In this document: positions 7,960 through 16,690 of the stretch, in pieces
How positions within the stretch are numbered: position 1 is the first letter of the stretch
Layout: every line of letters begins with the position of its first letter
Source of the DNA: Streptomyces sp. SLBN-31
GTDB taxonomy: Bacteria; Actinomycetota; Actinomycetes; Streptomycetales; Streptomycetaceae
Assembly: GCF_006715395.1 (NCBI RefSeq)
Contig: NZ_VFNC01000002.1
Coordinates: 3,286,001-3,350,000, forward strand
Reading direction: 5' to 3'
Length of the DNA stretch: 64,000 nucleotides
Notes under the pieces: generated by a model
The model's input: the letters and a program-made list of their open reading frames with translations, nothing else
Databases searched by the model: none
What the model was told of the DNA's origin: nothing
Made by a program: the position numbers and the translations under genes

Positions 7960-9027
7960 ATGCCTTCCTCGCCCGTGTCGGGTGTCGACCGACGGCTCTT
8001 CCTCACCTCAGTGCTCGGCGCCGCGGCCGGGGTCGCCGGCCTGAGCGGCTGCGCGAACGGCAGCGCCGCCGCCGACACCCGCGGCGCCACCTCGGCCCCG
8101 CTCGCCGACAAGGTCCCGGCTGGCACCAGCCTCAAGGTCGCTTCCTATCTGAACGCCCAACAACTCCAGTTCCTGCTGGCCGGGTTGGGCGGGCTGCCGT
8201 TCAAGGTGTCGAGCTGGGTGAACATCGGCGCGGGCCCCGACGTCATCAACGCCTTCCGCGCCAAGTCCCTGGACCTCGCCAACAACGCGGGCATACCTCC
8301 GATCCAGGCCCACTACCAGGGCTTCGACGCGAAGATCGTCGCGATCGACATCACCCGCAAGCCGAACTACCTCTTCGCCACCAGGCCCGGCAGCGACATC
8401 CACGCGGTCGCCGACTTCAAGGGCAGGAAGCTCGCCTTCTCCCAGGGGCAGGCGCAAGGAGTCGTCCTCCTGCGGGCGTTGAAGCAGGCGGGACTGAAGT
8501 ACGACGACGTGCAGCTGGTGCCGCTGACCAGCAACCAGTTCCTGACCGCCCTGCAGTCCGGGCAGGTCGACATCGCGCCGCTCGCCAACAGCCAGGCGCC
8601 CGCCTATCTGCAGCAGTACAAGGCCAAGGGCGCCCGTGTGATCGCCACGGACGTCGTCGACCTGCTCAACCTGCTGTGGGCCCCGTCCTCGGTCCTCGCC
8701 GACTCCGCGAAGGCCGCCGCCGTCGCCGCGTACATCCCGTACTGGGCCAAGGGCCAGGTCTGGCAGTACGAGCATCCCGACACCTGGAACGAGGAGTTCT
8801 ACGTCAAGACCCAGAACCTGACCCTCGCGCAGGCCAAGGGCATCTCCGACCTCGCCAACAAGCCGCTGTTCCCGCCGAGCTGGGACGAGGCGATCAGATG
8901 GGAGCAGGAGACCGCCGATCTGCTGGCGGAGGGCGGCTTCGTGAAGAAGTTCGACGTCTCCTCGCTCTTCGACCACCGGTTCGAGTCCATCGCCGCGAAG
9001 GCCGTACCGGCGGAGTACCGGAGGTGA
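7960..9027 (+). CDS. Sulfonate/nitrate-type ABC transporter substrate-binding lipoprotein
   Basis: This 355-residue protein is an SsuA/TauA/NrtA-like periplasmic-binding-fold protein. It starts with a Tat lipoprotein signal: Arg11-Arg12 in DRRLFL, a hydrophobic core and the lipobox LSGC with Cys31. The body has the typical two-lobe sequence, including YQGFDAKIVAIDITRKPNYLFATRPGS's family pattern in shortened form (VAIDITRKPNYLF). ATG 7960 has GGAG about 8 nt upstream; the ATG at 7924 would put a poor N-extension before the signal. It is the first gene of the operon binding protein, permease, ATPase, flavin monooxygenase, dioxygenase. The probable ligands are alkanesulfonates or related sulfur organics. 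Confidence 0.85.
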   Translation: MPSSPVSGVDRRLFLTSVLGAAAGVAGLSGCANGSAAADTRGATSAPLADKVPAGTSLKVASYLNAQQLQFLLAGLGGLPFKVSSWVNIGAGPDVINAFRAKSLDLANNAGIPPIQAHYQGFDAKIVAIDITRKPNYLFATRPGSDIHAVADFKGRKLAFSQGQAQGVVLLRALKQAGLKYDDVQLVPLTSNQFLTALQSGQVDIAPLANSQAPAYLQQYKAKGARVIATDVVDLLNLLWAPSSVLADSAKAAAVAAYIPYWAKGQVWQYEHPDTWNEEFYVKTQNLTLAQAKGISDLANKPLFPPSWDEAIRWEQETADLLAEGGFVKKFDVSSLFDHRFESIAAKAVPAEYRR

Positions 9028-9032
9028 GCGCC

Positions 9033-9872
9033 GTGACCACGACCACCGCCGCGCCGACGACGGCACAGCACGAGAGCCGTCCCGTACGACGGCGACGCCG
9101 GGGCCTCTCCCCGGGCAGGCGGCTGCCGGCCACCCGACTGGTCGGTCCCGCCGTCCTGATCGCCGTGTGGGCCGCCGCGTCCGCCGCCGGCCGGCTCGAC
9201 CCCGGCGCGATCCCCGCGCCCTGGGCGGTGCTGCGGACCGCCGGACGCCTGTGGAGCGCCGGGACCCTGCGCACCGACATCGCCACCTCTCTGGAGCGGG
9301 CCGCCCTGGGCTTCGCGATCGGCCTCACTGCCGGGGTCGTGCTCGCGCTGGCGTCCGGGCTCAGCCGCGTCGGCGAGGTGCTGATCGACGGGACCGTGCA
9401 GCTCAACCGGGCGATCCCGACGCTCGGCCTGATCCCTTTGTTCATCCTCTGGCTGGGCATCGGCGAGGCCTTCAAGATCGCCATCATCGCCATCGTCGTC
9501 TATATCCCGATCTACCTGAACACGCACGCCGCCCTGTCCGGCATCGACAGCCGGTTCGTCGAACTGGCCGAGGTGCAGGGCCTGTCGAGGGTGCGGTTCG
9601 TCCGGCAGATCGTCATCCCCGGCGCCCTGCCCGGATTCTTCGTGGGACTCCGGCTCGGGGTGACCGGCTCCTGGCTGGGCCTGGTCGTGCTGGAGCAGAT
9701 CAACGCCACCAGCGGACTCGGCTACATGATGTTCCAGGCCCAGAACTACGGCCAGTCCGACGTGATCCTCGTCGGGCTGCTCGTCTACGGGGTCTTCGGC
9801 CTGGCCTCCGACAGCGCTGTCCGCCTCGTCGAACGGAGGGTGCTGTCATGGCGCCGCACACTGAGCAGCTGA
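9033..9872 (+). CDS. ABC transporter permease (SsuC/TauC type)
   Basis: The 279-residue integral membrane protein has an Arg-rich cytoplasmic N-terminus and about six helices. The EAA loop that contacts the ATPase reads EVQGLSRVRFVRQIVIPGAL. GTG 9033 is chosen because GGAGG ends 8 nt before it; GTG 9024 overlaps the previous stop and is too close to that site. The gene starts within 6 bp of the binding-protein stop and overlaps the ATPase gene by 25 bp, so the three are translationally linked. Confidence 0.85.
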   Translation: MTTTTAAPTTAQHESRPVRRRRRGLSPGRRLPATRLVGPAVLIAVWAAASAAGRLDPGAIPAPWAVLRTAGRLWSAGTLRTDIATSLERAALGFAIGLTAGVVLALASGLSRVGEVLIDGTVQLNRAIPTLGLIPLFILWLGIGEAFKIAIIAIVVYIPIYLNTHAALSGIDSRFVELAEVQGLSRVRFVRQIVIPGALPGFFVGLRLGVTGSWLGLVVLEQINATSGLGYMMFQAQNYGQSDVILVGLLVYGVFGLASDSAVRLVERRVLSWRRTLSS

Positions 9873-10582
9873 CCCGGCCCGCCGTCCAACTCTGTAGCCT
9901 GACCCGGTCGTTCGAGGAACGGACCGTCCTCGACGGCATCGACCTCGACCTGCCGGCCGGACAGTTCACGGCGCTCCTCGGCCACAGCGGCTCCGGCAAG
10001 AGCACCCTGCTGCGGGCGATCGCGGGACTGGACCACGACGTCACCGGGAGCGGCCGGCTCACCGCGCCGGAACGGATGTCCGTGGTCTTCCAGGACTCAC
10101 GCCTGCTGCCGTGGCGGCGGGTGCTGGACAACGTGGTTCTCGGCCTCGACGGCAGGGACGCCGAGCGCAAGGGGCGCGAGGCGCTCGCCGAGGTGGGGCT
10201 CGAAGGACGCGAGCGGGCCTGGCCCAATGAGCTGTCCGGCGGCGAGGCCCAGCGTGCCGCGCTCGCCCGGTCGCTGGTCCGCGAGCCCGAACTGCTGCTG
10301 GCCGACGAGCCGTTCGGCGCCCTGGACGCGCTGACCCGGATCAGGATGCACACCCTGCTGCGGGAGCTGTGGAAACGGCACCGGCCGTCCGTCCTGCTCG
10401 TCACCCACGACGTCGACGAGGCGATCGTCCTCGCCGACCGGGTCCTGGTCCTGGACGAGGGGCGCATCGGCCTCGACCTGACCGTCGACCGGCCCCATCC
10501 GCGCTCCTACCGGGACCCGTTGCTCGGCGAGTACCGGGAGCGGCTTCTCACGGCCCTCGGAGTCACCGAGGCCCCCGCATGA
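9848..10582 (+). CDS. ABC transporter ATP-binding protein (SsuB/TauB type)
   Basis: This 244-residue ATPase has Walker A GHSGSGKST (about 48-56), Q-loop VVFQDS, signature LSGGEAQRAALARSL, Walker B LLLADEPFGALD and H-loop VTHDVDEA. The sequence class is the nitrate/sulfonate/taurine importer group. The start ATG 9848 lies inside the permease gene. The 3' end, including the stop codon, forms the first copy of a 35-bp tandem repeat (10555-10658). Confidence 0.9.
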   Translation: MAPHTEQLTRPAVQLCSLTRSFEERTVLDGIDLDLPAGQFTALLGHSGSGKSTLLRAIAGLDHDVTGSGRLTAPERMSVVFQDSRLLPWRRVLDNVVLGLDGRDAERKGREALAEVGLEGRERAWPNELSGGEAQRAALARSLVREPELLLADEPFGALDALTRIRMHTLLRELWKRHRPSVLLVTHDVDEAIVLADRVLVLDEGRIGLDLTVDRPHPRSYRDPLLGEYRERLLTALGVTEAPA

Positions 10583-10658
10583 CCACCGGCCTCGGAGTCA
10601 CCGAGGCCCCCGCATGACCACCGGCCTCGGAGTCACCGAGCCACGCACGACCACCGAC
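10555..10658 (+). repeat. 35-bp tandem repeat, three copies, at the 3' end of the ATPase gene
   Basis: Copies lie at 10555-10589, 10590-10624 (identical) and 10625-10658 (diverged), and a fourth begins at 10657. Each starts CCTCGGAGTCACCGAG. The first copy contains the last codons and TGA of the ATPase gene, and the second recreates the same tail and stop. It looks like slippage duplication of a gene end, and it fills the gap to the monooxygenase ribosome binding site (GGAGG at 10670-10674). Confidence 0.9.
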
Positions 10659-10681
10659 CTCGGCTCCCCGGAGGAACACCG

Positions 10682-12016
10682 ATGACCCGCCGGCTCCACC
10701 TCAACGCCTTCCTCATGAACACCGGTCACCACGAGGCCTCGTGGCGGCTGCCCGAAAGCGATCCGTTCGCGCACGTCGAACTGGACCACTACGTACGCCT
10801 GGCCAGGATCGCCGAGCGCGGCACGTTCGACTCGCTCTTCCTCGCCGACGGCCCCCAGCTGTGGAGCAACCTCGCCCAGCGCCCGGCCGGCGCCCTGGAA
10901 CCGCTGACGCTGCTCACCGCGCTGGCGACGGCGACCGAGCACATCGGGCTGATCGCCACCGCCTCGACCTCCTACAACTCGCCCTACAACCTGGCCCGCA
11001 AGTTCGCCTCGCTGGACATCATCAGCGGTGGCCGGGCGGGCTGGAACATCGTCACCACGGCGGGTGCGGAGGCCGCCCGGAACTTCGGCCTGGAGCACGA
11101 GCCCGCGCACGCGGAGCGGTACGCCCGGGCCGCCGAGTTCCTCGACGTGGCGCTGAAGCTCTGGGACAGCTGGGAGGACGACGCGGTCGTCGCCGACAAG
11201 GCGGCCGGCGTCTGGGGGGACGACGGCAAGATCCATCCGCCCCGTCACAAGGGGACGTACTTCAGTGTCGAGGGCGCGCTCAACGTCCCCCGCTCACCGC
11301 AGGGTTACCCGTTGCTCGTGCAGGCGGGGTCCAGCGAGGACGGCAGGGCGTTCGCGGCCCGGTACGCGGAGGCCGTGTTCACCGCGCAGCAGACCATCGA
11401 GGACGCGCAGGCCTTCTACGCCGACCTCAAGTCCCGTACGAGGGCGGCCGGCCGGGATCCCGAGCAGATCAAGGTGCTGCCCGGGATCGTGCCGGTCCTC
11501 GGGTCGACGCAGGCCGAGGCGCGGGCGAACGAGCAGCTGCTGCAGGACCACATCGTGCACCGGCACGGCGTAGCCAACCTGGAACGGCTGCTGCAACTTC
11601 CGGCGGGAACGCTGGAACTGGACGCCCGGCTCCCCGCCGATCTGCCGCCCGAGGAGGCCGTCGAGGGCGCCAAGAGCCGCTACACGCTCGTGGTCGAGCT
11701 GGCCCGGCGCGAGCGGCTCACCGTCCGGCAGCTGATCGGGCGGCTCGGCGGCGGGCGCGGGCACCTCACCTTCGCCGGCACGCCCGAGCAGGTCGCCGAC
11801 CGGATCGAGAGCTGGTTCACCCGCGGCGCCGCCGACGGCTTCAACATCATGCCGGCCGTCCTGCCCTCCGGCCTCGACGCCTTCGTCGACCACGTCGTCC
11901 CGATCCTGCGCGCCCGCGGCCTGTTCCGCACGGAGTACGGCAGCCGCCGGACCCTGCGGGAGCGCTACGGCCTCCCCCGCCCCGCCAACCAGTACCTCCA
12001 GCCCGCACTCGTCTGA
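10682..12016 (+). CDS. LLM-class flavin-dependent monooxygenase, NtaA/SnaA/DszA family
   Basis: The 444-residue protein has a luciferase-like TIM-barrel sequence. The family markers are FLADGPQLWSN near the N-terminus, ISGGRAGWNIVTT, the start of the specific insertion KIHPPRHKGTYF, and PLLVQAGSSEDGRAFAARYAEAVF. Family enzymes use reduced FMN from a partner reductase to oxidise sulfonates, sulfones, nitrilotriacetate or related carbon-heteroatom bonds. The ATG at 10682 follows GGAGGAACACCG. No flavin reductase gene is nearby, so FMNH2 must come from elsewhere. Its place between a sulfonate importer and a TauD protein supports sulfite release from sulfur organics. Confidence 0.88.
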   Translation: MTRRLHLNAFLMNTGHHEASWRLPESDPFAHVELDHYVRLARIAERGTFDSLFLADGPQLWSNLAQRPAGALEPLTLLTALATATEHIGLIATASTSYNSPYNLARKFASLDIISGGRAGWNIVTTAGAEAARNFGLEHEPAHAERYARAAEFLDVALKLWDSWEDDAVVADKAAGVWGDDGKIHPPRHKGTYFSVEGALNVPRSPQGYPLLVQAGSSEDGRAFAARYAEAVFTAQQTIEDAQAFYADLKSRTRAAGRDPEQIKVLPGIVPVLGSTQAEARANEQLLQDHIVHRHGVANLERLLQLPAGTLELDARLPADLPPEEAVEGAKSRYTLVVELARRERLTVRQLIGRLGGGRGHLTFAGTPEQVADRIESWFTRGAADGFNIMPAVLPSGLDAFVDHVVPILRARGLFRTEYGSRRTLRERYGLPRPANQYLQPALV

Positions 12017-12032
12017 AAGGACCCCGCACACC

Positions 12033-12929
12033 ATGTCCGAGATCGAGATCCAGAAGGTCACCGCGAACATCGGCGCCCGGGTGTCCGGCGTCGACATCTC
12101 CCAGCCTCTCGACGCGGAGACGGTCACCGTGATCCGTGAAGCCCTCAACGTCCACAAGGCGCTCGTCTTCGACGACGTGAACCTGGACGACGAGGGCCAG
12201 CAGGCCTTCGTCCGCCACTTCGGCGACGTCACCACCGCCCATCCGACGGTCTCGTCCGTCGACGGCGTCCCGAACGTCCTGCCGGTCGACAGCGAGCGCG
12301 GCCGGGCCGCCAACCACTGGCACACCGACGTCACCTTCGTCCTCAACCCGCCGCAGGCCAGCACCCTGCGCTCCCTGACGATCCCGCCGTACGGCGGCGA
12401 GACCCTGATCGCCAGTTCGGCCGCCGCCTACCGCCAACTGCCCGACGCACTGCGCGCTTTGGCGGACACGCTGTGGGCCGAACACACCAACGACTACGAC
12501 TACGCCGTACCGGAGGAGGAGATCGACGAGCGGCAGGCCGCGCAGCGCGCCCAGTTCACGTCCATCAAGTACCGCACGGTCCATCCGGTGGTCCGCGTCC
12601 ACCCGCTGACCGGTGAACGCGGGCTGTTCATCGGCGGGTTCGCCCAGCGGATCGTCGGGCTCTCCCCCGGCGAGTCCCGCAAGATCCTCGACCTGCTCCA
12701 GGCGTACGTGACCCGGCCGGAGAACGTCCTGCGGCACCGCTGGTCCGAGAAGCAGCTCGTCCTGTTCGACAACCGCATCACCCAGCACCACGCCGTCGAC
12801 AACTACGACGGCCTGCCGCGCCGACTGCACCGGGTGACCGTCGCCGGTGACATCCCGGTCGGCGTCGAGGGCAAGGAGAGCTACGCGATCGAGGGCGACG
12901 CCTCGCACTACACGTCCGTGGCCGCGTAG
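12033..12929 (+). CDS. TauD/TfdA-family alpha-ketoglutarate-dependent dioxygenase
   Basis: The 298-residue non-haem Fe(II) dioxygenase has the HxD iron motif in NHWHTDVTF (about 91-99) and a distal His in RRLHRVTVAGD near 272-282, followed by the expected Arg for 2-oxoglutarate. Enzymes of this group hydroxylate taurine, alkyl sulfates or other sulfonates and release sulfite or sulfate. It is the last gene of the sulfur operon, 16 bp after the monooxygenase with AAAGGA upstream. Having both an O2/flavin and a 2-oxoglutarate desulfonating enzyme on one transporter operon suggests a broad substrate range. It converges on the histidine phosphatase gene. Confidence 0.9.
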   Translation: MSEIEIQKVTANIGARVSGVDISQPLDAETVTVIREALNVHKALVFDDVNLDDEGQQAFVRHFGDVTTAHPTVSSVDGVPNVLPVDSERGRAANHWHTDVTFVLNPPQASTLRSLTIPPYGGETLIASSAAAYRQLPDALRALADTLWAEHTNDYDYAVPEEEIDERQAAQRAQFTSIKYRTVHPVVRVHPLTGERGLFIGGFAQRIVGLSPGESRKILDLLQAYVTRPENVLRHRWSEKQLVLFDNRITQHHAVDNYDGLPRRLHRVTVAGDIPVGVEGKESYAIEGDASHYTSVAA

Positions 12930-12940
12930 TCACACCGGGC

Positions 12941-13561
12941 CTACGCCGCTCCGCGGTCACAGGGCACGTTCAGCGAGAGCAGACTCACCTGGTCGGGCTC
13001 CATGCGGAGTTCGGTGACGGCGGCGTTGCGCAGCTGCGGGAAGACGCGTCGGTACTCGCCGAGCGGGATGGACAGCAGGCGGCACAGCACCAGCCGCAGC
13101 AGGGTGTTGTGGGCGACGACGAGGACGCGTTCGCCGTCGTGGGCGGCGGCGATGCGGCGCAGGGCGGCGGCGCCCCGGACGGCGGCGGCGGCCGGGTCCT
13201 CGGCACCGGGGAAGGGGTGGGCCGCCGGGTCGGCGCCGAAGGCCGCCGCCGCGTCCGGGTCCTCCCGCGCGAACTGCGCGAGAGTGCGGCCCTCCACCAC
13301 GCCGAAGTCGCATTCGCGCAGGTCGGGTTCGCGGCTCGGGGTGAGCCCGAGGGCCCGGCAGGCGGGCTCGGCGGTGACGACCGCCCGGGACAGGGGTGAG
13401 GTCCACACGGCGTCGACGGGGTGGGCGGCGGCCCACCGGCCGAGGGCTGCCGCCTGCGCGTGCCCGGTCTCGGTGAGCGGCACGTCGCTGATCCCCGCGT
13501 ATCGGTTCTCGGCGTGCCAGACGGTCTGGCCGTGGCGGGCCAGGAGGAGGGTGGCGGTCAT
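12941..13561 (-). CDS. Histidine phosphatase family protein (phosphoglycerate-mutase-like)
   Basis: The 206-residue protein begins with the catalytic RHG motif (LLLARHGQTVWHAENRYAG, His about 10). The second catalytic His is in VVAHNTLLRL, and the acid lies in LRECDFGVVEG. It probably dephosphorylates a small phospho-metabolite. The ATG at 13561 overlaps the stop of the upstream FGGY kinase (ATGA), so both are co-translated. A sugar kinase coupled to a sugar-phosphate phosphatase suggests overflow or detoxification of a phosphorylated intermediate; that is inference. Confidence 0.85.
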   Translation of the reverse strand: MTATLLLARHGQTVWHAENRYAGISDVPLTETGHAQAAALGRWAAAHPVDAVWTSPLSRAVVTAEPACRALGLTPSREPDLRECDFGVVEGRTLAQFAREDPDAAAAFGADPAAHPFPGAEDPAAAAVRGAAALRRIAAAHDGERVLVVAHNTLLRLVLCRLLSIPLGEYRRVFPQLRNAAVTELRMEPDQVSLLSLNVPCDRGAA

Positions 13562-15078
13562 GAGTCCGCAGTATTCCGGGTGAGGCGGGCGTGCGCGTGC
13601 GCCGCGACAGGGGGCGGGAGCCAGCCGCGTGCCGTCAGTTCGTCGACCAGCCGGGCGTACGGCCCGGCGAACAGGGCGGTCCGGTCCGGGCGGGGTTCCA
13701 CGACGGTACGGACACGGACCATACGCTCGGCGACGTCGGCGAGCCCGAGGGAGGCGTTCACACCGTGGGCGGCCAGTGCCGCCATGCCCAGCGCCGGTTC
13801 GGTCTGGTCCGGTACGCGGGCCGGGCGGCCCAGGATGTCGGCGCGCAGCTGGTTCCAGTACCGGCTGCGGGCGGCACCGCCGGTGAAGGTGAGCGGGCCG
13901 TCCAGCGGGGCGCCCAGGTGGTGCAGGTAGTCCAGGCAGAGCCGCTCGGTGAAGGCGACGCCCTGCAGCAGGGCGGCCCACAGATCGGCGTCGTCCTCCG
14001 GTTCGCCGAGGACGAGGGCGACGGCCTGCGGGGCGTGGAAGGGGAAGCGTTCACCGGGTGAGACCAGCGGGTAGGCCACCGCGCCGGACGGTTCGTGGGC
14101 GGCCGCCCGCTCGTCCATGACCGCCGGGTCGGCGCCCGCGAAGGCCGCCGTCAGCACCCCCGCGCCGACGCTGGAGGCTCCGCCGGGCAGCCAGGTCCGG
14201 TCGGGGGCTCGGTGGTTGTAGACCACTCCGGTGGGGTCGTGGACCGGTGCGGTGGAGGCGCCCTTGAGGACCAGGGTGGTGCCGAGCACCGAGTTCCAGG
14301 CGCCGGGGCGCAGGGCGCCGGACGCGATCTGGGCCGCGCAGCCGTCGGTCATTCCGGCGACGACGGGGGTGCCGGCGGGGATGCCGGTGGCCTCGGCGGC
14401 GGCCCGGCAGACCTCGCCGAGCCGTGTTCCGGGGCGTACGACGTCGGGCAACAGGCCGTCCGGGAGGCCGAGTTCGGTGAGGGCGGAGTGCGGCCAGGCG
14501 TCGTGTTCGAGGTCGTAGCCCGTCTTGAGGGCGTGGGAGGAGTCGGCGGGCGGGGGCTCGCCCGTGAGACGGGCGACGATCACGTCGGGCTGGTGGGCGA
14601 GCCGGAAGCGGGGCGCCCGGGCGACGCGGAGGTAGAGGTGGGTCCCGCGGGGTGTCTCGGAGAGGCCGCCGTGCTCCGCCACCAGCCACATCGCCTTCGG
14701 CAGCGCCCAGGTGTCCTGCACCGCGAGTCCAGCCGCCCGCGCCCGTGCCGCCTGCGCCGAGGCCCGCCGGTCGTCGTACATGAGCCCGGGGCTCAGCGGC
14801 CGCCCCGCCACGTCCGTCAGCAGGACCGTTCCGGACGTCCCGCACACCGCGAGCCCGCCGATCCGCACCCCGCGCGCCTCCCCCACCGCCTGCCGCGCTG
14901 CCGCGCACACCCCCTCCCACCACTGCTCCGGATCCTGCTCGTGCCGCTCCCCCTCGCGCCGCCCGCCGAGCGGGGCCGAACCCCGCCCCGCGACCGTCCC
15001 GTCACCGGTGACGGCCAGCACGCGGACACCCTGCGTGCCCAGGTCGATCCCCAGCCACGCCTCCTGCTCGTCCGGCAT
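13558..15078 (-). CDS. FGGY-family carbohydrate kinase (first of two)
   Basis: The 506-residue protein has the N-terminal phosphate-binding motif GIDLGTQGVRVLAV and the C-terminal FGGY signature region (PLTFTGGAARSRYWNQLRAD). The length and the motif VAGMTDGCAAQIASG fit xylulokinase/ribulokinase-like kinases, but the sugar cannot be assigned. The start ATG 15078 begins at MPDEQEAWLG with GGGAGG upstream; the frame is open to a TTG at 15174. It is divergent from the binding-protein gene and shares a regulatory region with a 12-bp palindrome. A second FGGY kinase ends the facing operon. Confidence 0.88.
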   Translation of the reverse strand: MPDEQEAWLGIDLGTQGVRVLAVTGDGTVAGRGSAPLGGRREGERHEQDPEQWWEGVCAAARQAVGEARGVRIGGLAVCGTSGTVLLTDVAGRPLSPGLMYDDRRASAQAARARAAGLAVQDTWALPKAMWLVAEHGGLSETPRGTHLYLRVARAPRFRLAHQPDVIVARLTGEPPPADSSHALKTGYDLEHDAWPHSALTELGLPDGLLPDVVRPGTRLGEVCRAAAEATGIPAGTPVVAGMTDGCAAQIASGALRPGAWNSVLGTTLVLKGASTAPVHDPTGVVYNHRAPDRTWLPGGASSVGAGVLTAAFAGADPAVMDERAAAHEPSGAVAYPLVSPGERFPFHAPQAVALVLGEPEDDADLWAALLQGVAFTERLCLDYLHHLGAPLDGPLTFTGGAARSRYWNQLRADILGRPARVPDQTEPALGMAALAAHGVNASLGLADVAERMVRVRTVVEPRPDRTALFAGPYARLVDELTARGWLPPPVAAHAHARLTRNTADS

Positions 15079-15199
15079 CCGGACCTCCCGGGCATCGCGA
15101 TCCAGTCTGTGAACTTCACACCTACCCACGATATTGACCCGGGATTTTCGCTTGCGCGAGGGATTGACGCGCAACTTCCGCCGTTACACCCTCTGTTAG

Positions 15200-15211
15200 C
15201 GAGTCGACTCG
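15200..15211. promoter_or_regulatory. Candidate operator palindrome between FGGY kinase and sugar ABC operon
   Basis: CGAGTCGACTCG is a perfect 12-bp palindrome in the 184-bp divergent intergenic region. GTTAC/GTTAG words repeat on both sides (near 15183, 15195 and 15216), a spacing pattern seen with DeoR-family sites. The cluster encodes its own DeoR regulator (19478-20344). Confidence 0.4.
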
Positions 15212-15262
15212 ACGTGTTACCCCACCCAGCGCACCGGGCCCGACCCCACTCGGAGGTCACGG

Positions 15263-16684
15263 ATGGACACGCACGCGCACGACCGCCGGCACTTCCTCGC
15301 CCTGACCGCCGGGGCCGCCGCGACCCCGTTACTGGCGGCCTGCGGCGCCGGATTCGGCGGCGGTGACGACAAGGGCGGCGGTTCGGCCGCCGACGACGTC
15401 ACCGGCTCCTTCGACTGGAAGCGGGAGAAGGGCAGGACGGTCAAGGCCCTGCTCAACAAGCACCCGTACACCGACGCCCTGATCGCCGACCTGAAGTCCT
15501 TCACCACGAAGACGGGCATCAAGGTCGAGTACGACGTCTTCCCCGAGGACAACTACTTCGACAAGCTCACCGTCGACCTGTCCAGCGGACGCGCCTCCTA
15601 CGACGTCTTCATGCTCGGCGCGTACATGGTCTGGCAGTACGGCCCGCCGGGCTGGCTGGAGGACCTCGGCCCCTGGATGCGCAACTCCTCGGCCACCGGC
15701 GCCGAATGGGACCAGGCGGACTTCTTCCCCAACCTCCTCCAGGCCGACCAGTGGTCGCTGAAGGACGGCGCTCCGCTCGGCCGGGGCGGGCAGTACGCGC
15801 TGCCGTGGGGCTGGGAGACGAACGTGGTCGCCTACAACACCGAGGTGTTCACGAAACTGGGCCTGAAACCGGCCGAGTCCTTCGACGAACTGCGCGAGAT
15901 CGCGGGCGCCGTCAAGCGGAAGGCGCCGGGCGCCGGTTACGACGGCATGTACGGGATCGCCGTGCGCGGCTCGCGCAGCTGGGCCACCATCCACCCGGGC
16001 TTCATGACCATGTACGCCCGCAACGGCCTGCACGACTTCACCGTGGACGGCGGGAAGCTGAAGCCCGCGATGAACACGCCGGAGGCCGTCGCCTTCACCC
16101 AGGACTGGGCGGGCATGGTCAAGCAGGGCGGGCCGCCGTCCTGGACGTCGTACACCTGGTACCAGTGCTCCAGCGACCTGGGTGCGAAGAAGGCCGGCAT
16201 GCTCTTCGACGCGGACACGGCCGCCTACTTCCAGGCCGTGAAGGGCGCCAGCCCCGCCTCAGGGAAGATCGCGTTCCACCCCGGCCCCAAGGGCCCGGAC
16301 GGCTCGCTCGCCACCAACATGTGGATCTGGTCGCTCGGCATGAACGCCAAGTCCAAGAAGAAGAGCGCCAGTTGGCTGTTCCTGCAGTGGGCGACCGGCA
16401 AGGAGCACCTGCGCCGGGCGGCCGTCACCGGCAACCACATCGACCCGGTGCGCAAGTCGATCAGCCAGGACGCCGCCTACAAGGACAAGATGCGGCACCT
16501 GCCCGGCTTCATCGAGACCTTCGAGACGGTCGTCGACCAGACGAAGATCCAGTTCACCCCGCAGGCGCAGTTCTTCGACGCCACCACCAGCTGGGCGGCG
16601 GCCCTGCAGGAGATCTACGGCGGCAAGAACGCGAAGTCGGTGCTGAACGCTCTGGCGGGCGACCTCGCCGCCAAGGTGGACTGA
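15263..16684 (+). CDS. ABC sugar-binding lipoprotein
   Basis: The 473-residue protein is a family 1 extracellular solute-binding protein. Its N-terminus is a Tat lipoprotein signal: DRRHFLALT with Arg8-Arg9 and the lipobox LAAC with Cys27. The mature part is rich in aromatic residues (WTSYTWYQCSSD) typical of sugar or polyol binding. GGAGG lies 6 nt before the ATG. It heads an eight-gene overlapping operon with two permeases, two ATPases, a DeoR regulator, a dehydrogenase and a kinase. Closest by class are glycerol, polyol and multiple-sugar binding proteins; the ligand is unknown. Confidence 0.87.
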   Translation: MDTHAHDRRHFLALTAGAAATPLLAACGAGFGGGDDKGGGSAADDVTGSFDWKREKGRTVKALLNKHPYTDALIADLKSFTTKTGIKVEYDVFPEDNYFDKLTVDLSSGRASYDVFMLGAYMVWQYGPPGWLEDLGPWMRNSSATGAEWDQADFFPNLLQADQWSLKDGAPLGRGGQYALPWGWETNVVAYNTEVFTKLGLKPAESFDELREIAGAVKRKAPGAGYDGMYGIAVRGSRSWATIHPGFMTMYARNGLHDFTVDGGKLKPAMNTPEAVAFTQDWAGMVKQGGPPSWTSYTWYQCSSDLGAKKAGMLFDADTAAYFQAVKGASPASGKIAFHPGPKGPDGSLATNMWIWSLGMNAKSKKKSASWLFLQWATGKEHLRRAAVTGNHIDPVRKSISQDAAYKDKMRHLPGFIETFETVVDQTKIQFTPQAQFFDATTSWAAALQEIYGGKNAKSVLNALAGDLAAKVD

Positions 16685-16690
16685 GCGGCC

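Noticed and set aside
10369..10617. 82-codon frame ending in a second copy of the ATPase tail
   Set aside because: It is out of frame with the ATPase gene and open only because of the 35-bp repeat; no ribosome binding site is seen.
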